From NCBI RefSeq assembly GCF_004016515.1, contig NZ_SACT01000013.1:1-52672 (forward strand): a stretch of 52,672 bases of DNA, read 5' to 3'. Positions 52,368 to 52,672 of this stretch are shown here, piece by piece; the stretch's first letter is position 1, and each line of letters begins with the position of its first letter. Origin of the DNA: Rubrivivax albus. GTDB taxonomy: Bacteria; Pseudomonadota; Gammaproteobacteria; Burkholderiales; Burkholderiaceae_C. The position numbers and the translations under genes were made by a program. The notes below the pieces were generated by a model, which saw only the letters and a list, made by a program, of their open reading frames with translations, was not told the DNA's origin and searched no databases.

Positions 52368-52548
52368 CGGGCTCGATGACATCGCGGAAGTTGCGTTCAA
52401 TCTCCATCGCGCCGCTCGCAGAGCCCAGGACTGCCACCACTGTACGCGGCTCACTTCGAACTGGAAGGCTGTCGAAGAACTCGCGAGAGCGAATGCGCGA
52501 CCACACCTTTGGCAGAGCGGCCGCACCGTCGATGATGTCCAGGACTTG
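52357..52548 (-). pseudogene. C-terminal fragment of the gene upstream of the JAB gene, cut by an IS
   Basis: About 63 codons read QVLDIIDGAAALPKVWSRIRSREF... through ...RTVVAVLGSASGAMEIERNFRDVIEPDGD and stop with TGA, overlapping the JAB ATG by 11 bases. The frame has a stop immediately inside the IS21-like end (near 52549), so the 5' part is lost. By analogy to Cap2-Cap3 and BilC-BilD pairs, an E1/E2-type activating enzyme is expected, but the fragment itself carries no motif proving it. Confidence 0.5.
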
Positions 52549-52672
52549 TCAACGCCGAAGTAAATCTGACCCACTTTGCCGGGTTGTCGCCGAAGTAAAT
52601 CTGACCCACCCAGGCACGATGGATCGCGCTGCTCGGACGCGCAGGGCGTAGCCCGAAGCGGCCGAGCAGCGC
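52547..52672. mobile_element. End of an IS21-like insertion sequence (continues past the right edge)
   Basis: The segment begins TGTCAACGCCGAAG and holds two copies of a 22-bp sequence (CGCCGAAGTAAATCTGACCCAC) at 52553-52574 and 52588-52609. Repeated subterminal binding sites after a terminal TG are typical of IS21-family ends. Beyond them, an 11-bp inverted repeat (GCGCTGCTCGG, 52626-52636 and 52662-52672) could form a hairpin. Transposase genes lie outside the window. Confidence 0.7.

Overview
The window is high-GC DNA with dense, often start/stop-overlapping genes. The gene order exbB-exbD-lpxK-ycaR-kdsB-adk, a cbb3 oxidase cluster with its own FNR-type regulator, and the codon use all suggest a betaproteobacterium of the order Burkholderiales, probably near the Rubrivivax/Leptothrix/Ideonella group. 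The genus is an inference; no rRNA or tRNA gene is present to test it.

Positions 1-5025 are the distal part of a chromosomal integron cassette array. Five full-length attC sites of exactly 129 bp and one attC right half separate plus-strand cassettes for a GNAT acetyltransferase, a DUF2569 membrane protein, a HicAB toxin-antitoxin pair, a VOC-family protein and unknown genes. An IS30-family element sits six bases beyond one attC. The last attC has mutated core sites. The integron integrase is not in the window.

Positions 5026-17902 are core genome: tadA, an LD-carboxypeptidase, a large TonB-dependent receptor with an unexplained palindrome upstream, a methyltransferase, a short-chain dehydrogenase behind a LiuR-like palindrome, the adk/kdsB/ycaR/lpxK/exbDB envelope cluster, xseA, sodB and a DUF192 protein.

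Positions 17984-28636 form a microaerobic respiration island: ccoI-ccoS-ccoNOQP-ccoG, a very short FixH-like protein, a second small membrane protein, fnr, hemN and a TauE/SafE-like membrane protein. A perfect FNR box lies inside the end of ccoS ahead of ccoN, and a weaker one lies ahead of hemN.

Positions 28680-39466 look like a complete inducible aromatic-catabolism unit. A divergent XylR/DmpR-type sigma-54 activator faces a promoter region holding a DmpR-like upstream activating palindrome and a -24/-12 promoter. Downstream are a benzaldehyde-dehydrogenase-type ALDH, a five-gene Liv-type ABC importer, an SDR resembling coniferyl-alcohol dehydrogenase, and a type-B carboxylesterase. The likely job is uptake, ester cleavage and oxidation of an aromatic or phenylpropanoid alcohol.

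After icd and its strong terminator, positions 41097-52672 are an integrated mobile element. It carries a P4-type tyrosine recombinase, a small lipoprotein, and a minus-strand F-type conjugation block traN-orf-traF-traH-traG. It ends in a DEDDh exonuclease convergent with a JAB/JAMM isopeptidase gene. The partner gene upstream of the JAB gene has been cut by an IS21-like element that runs off the right edge.
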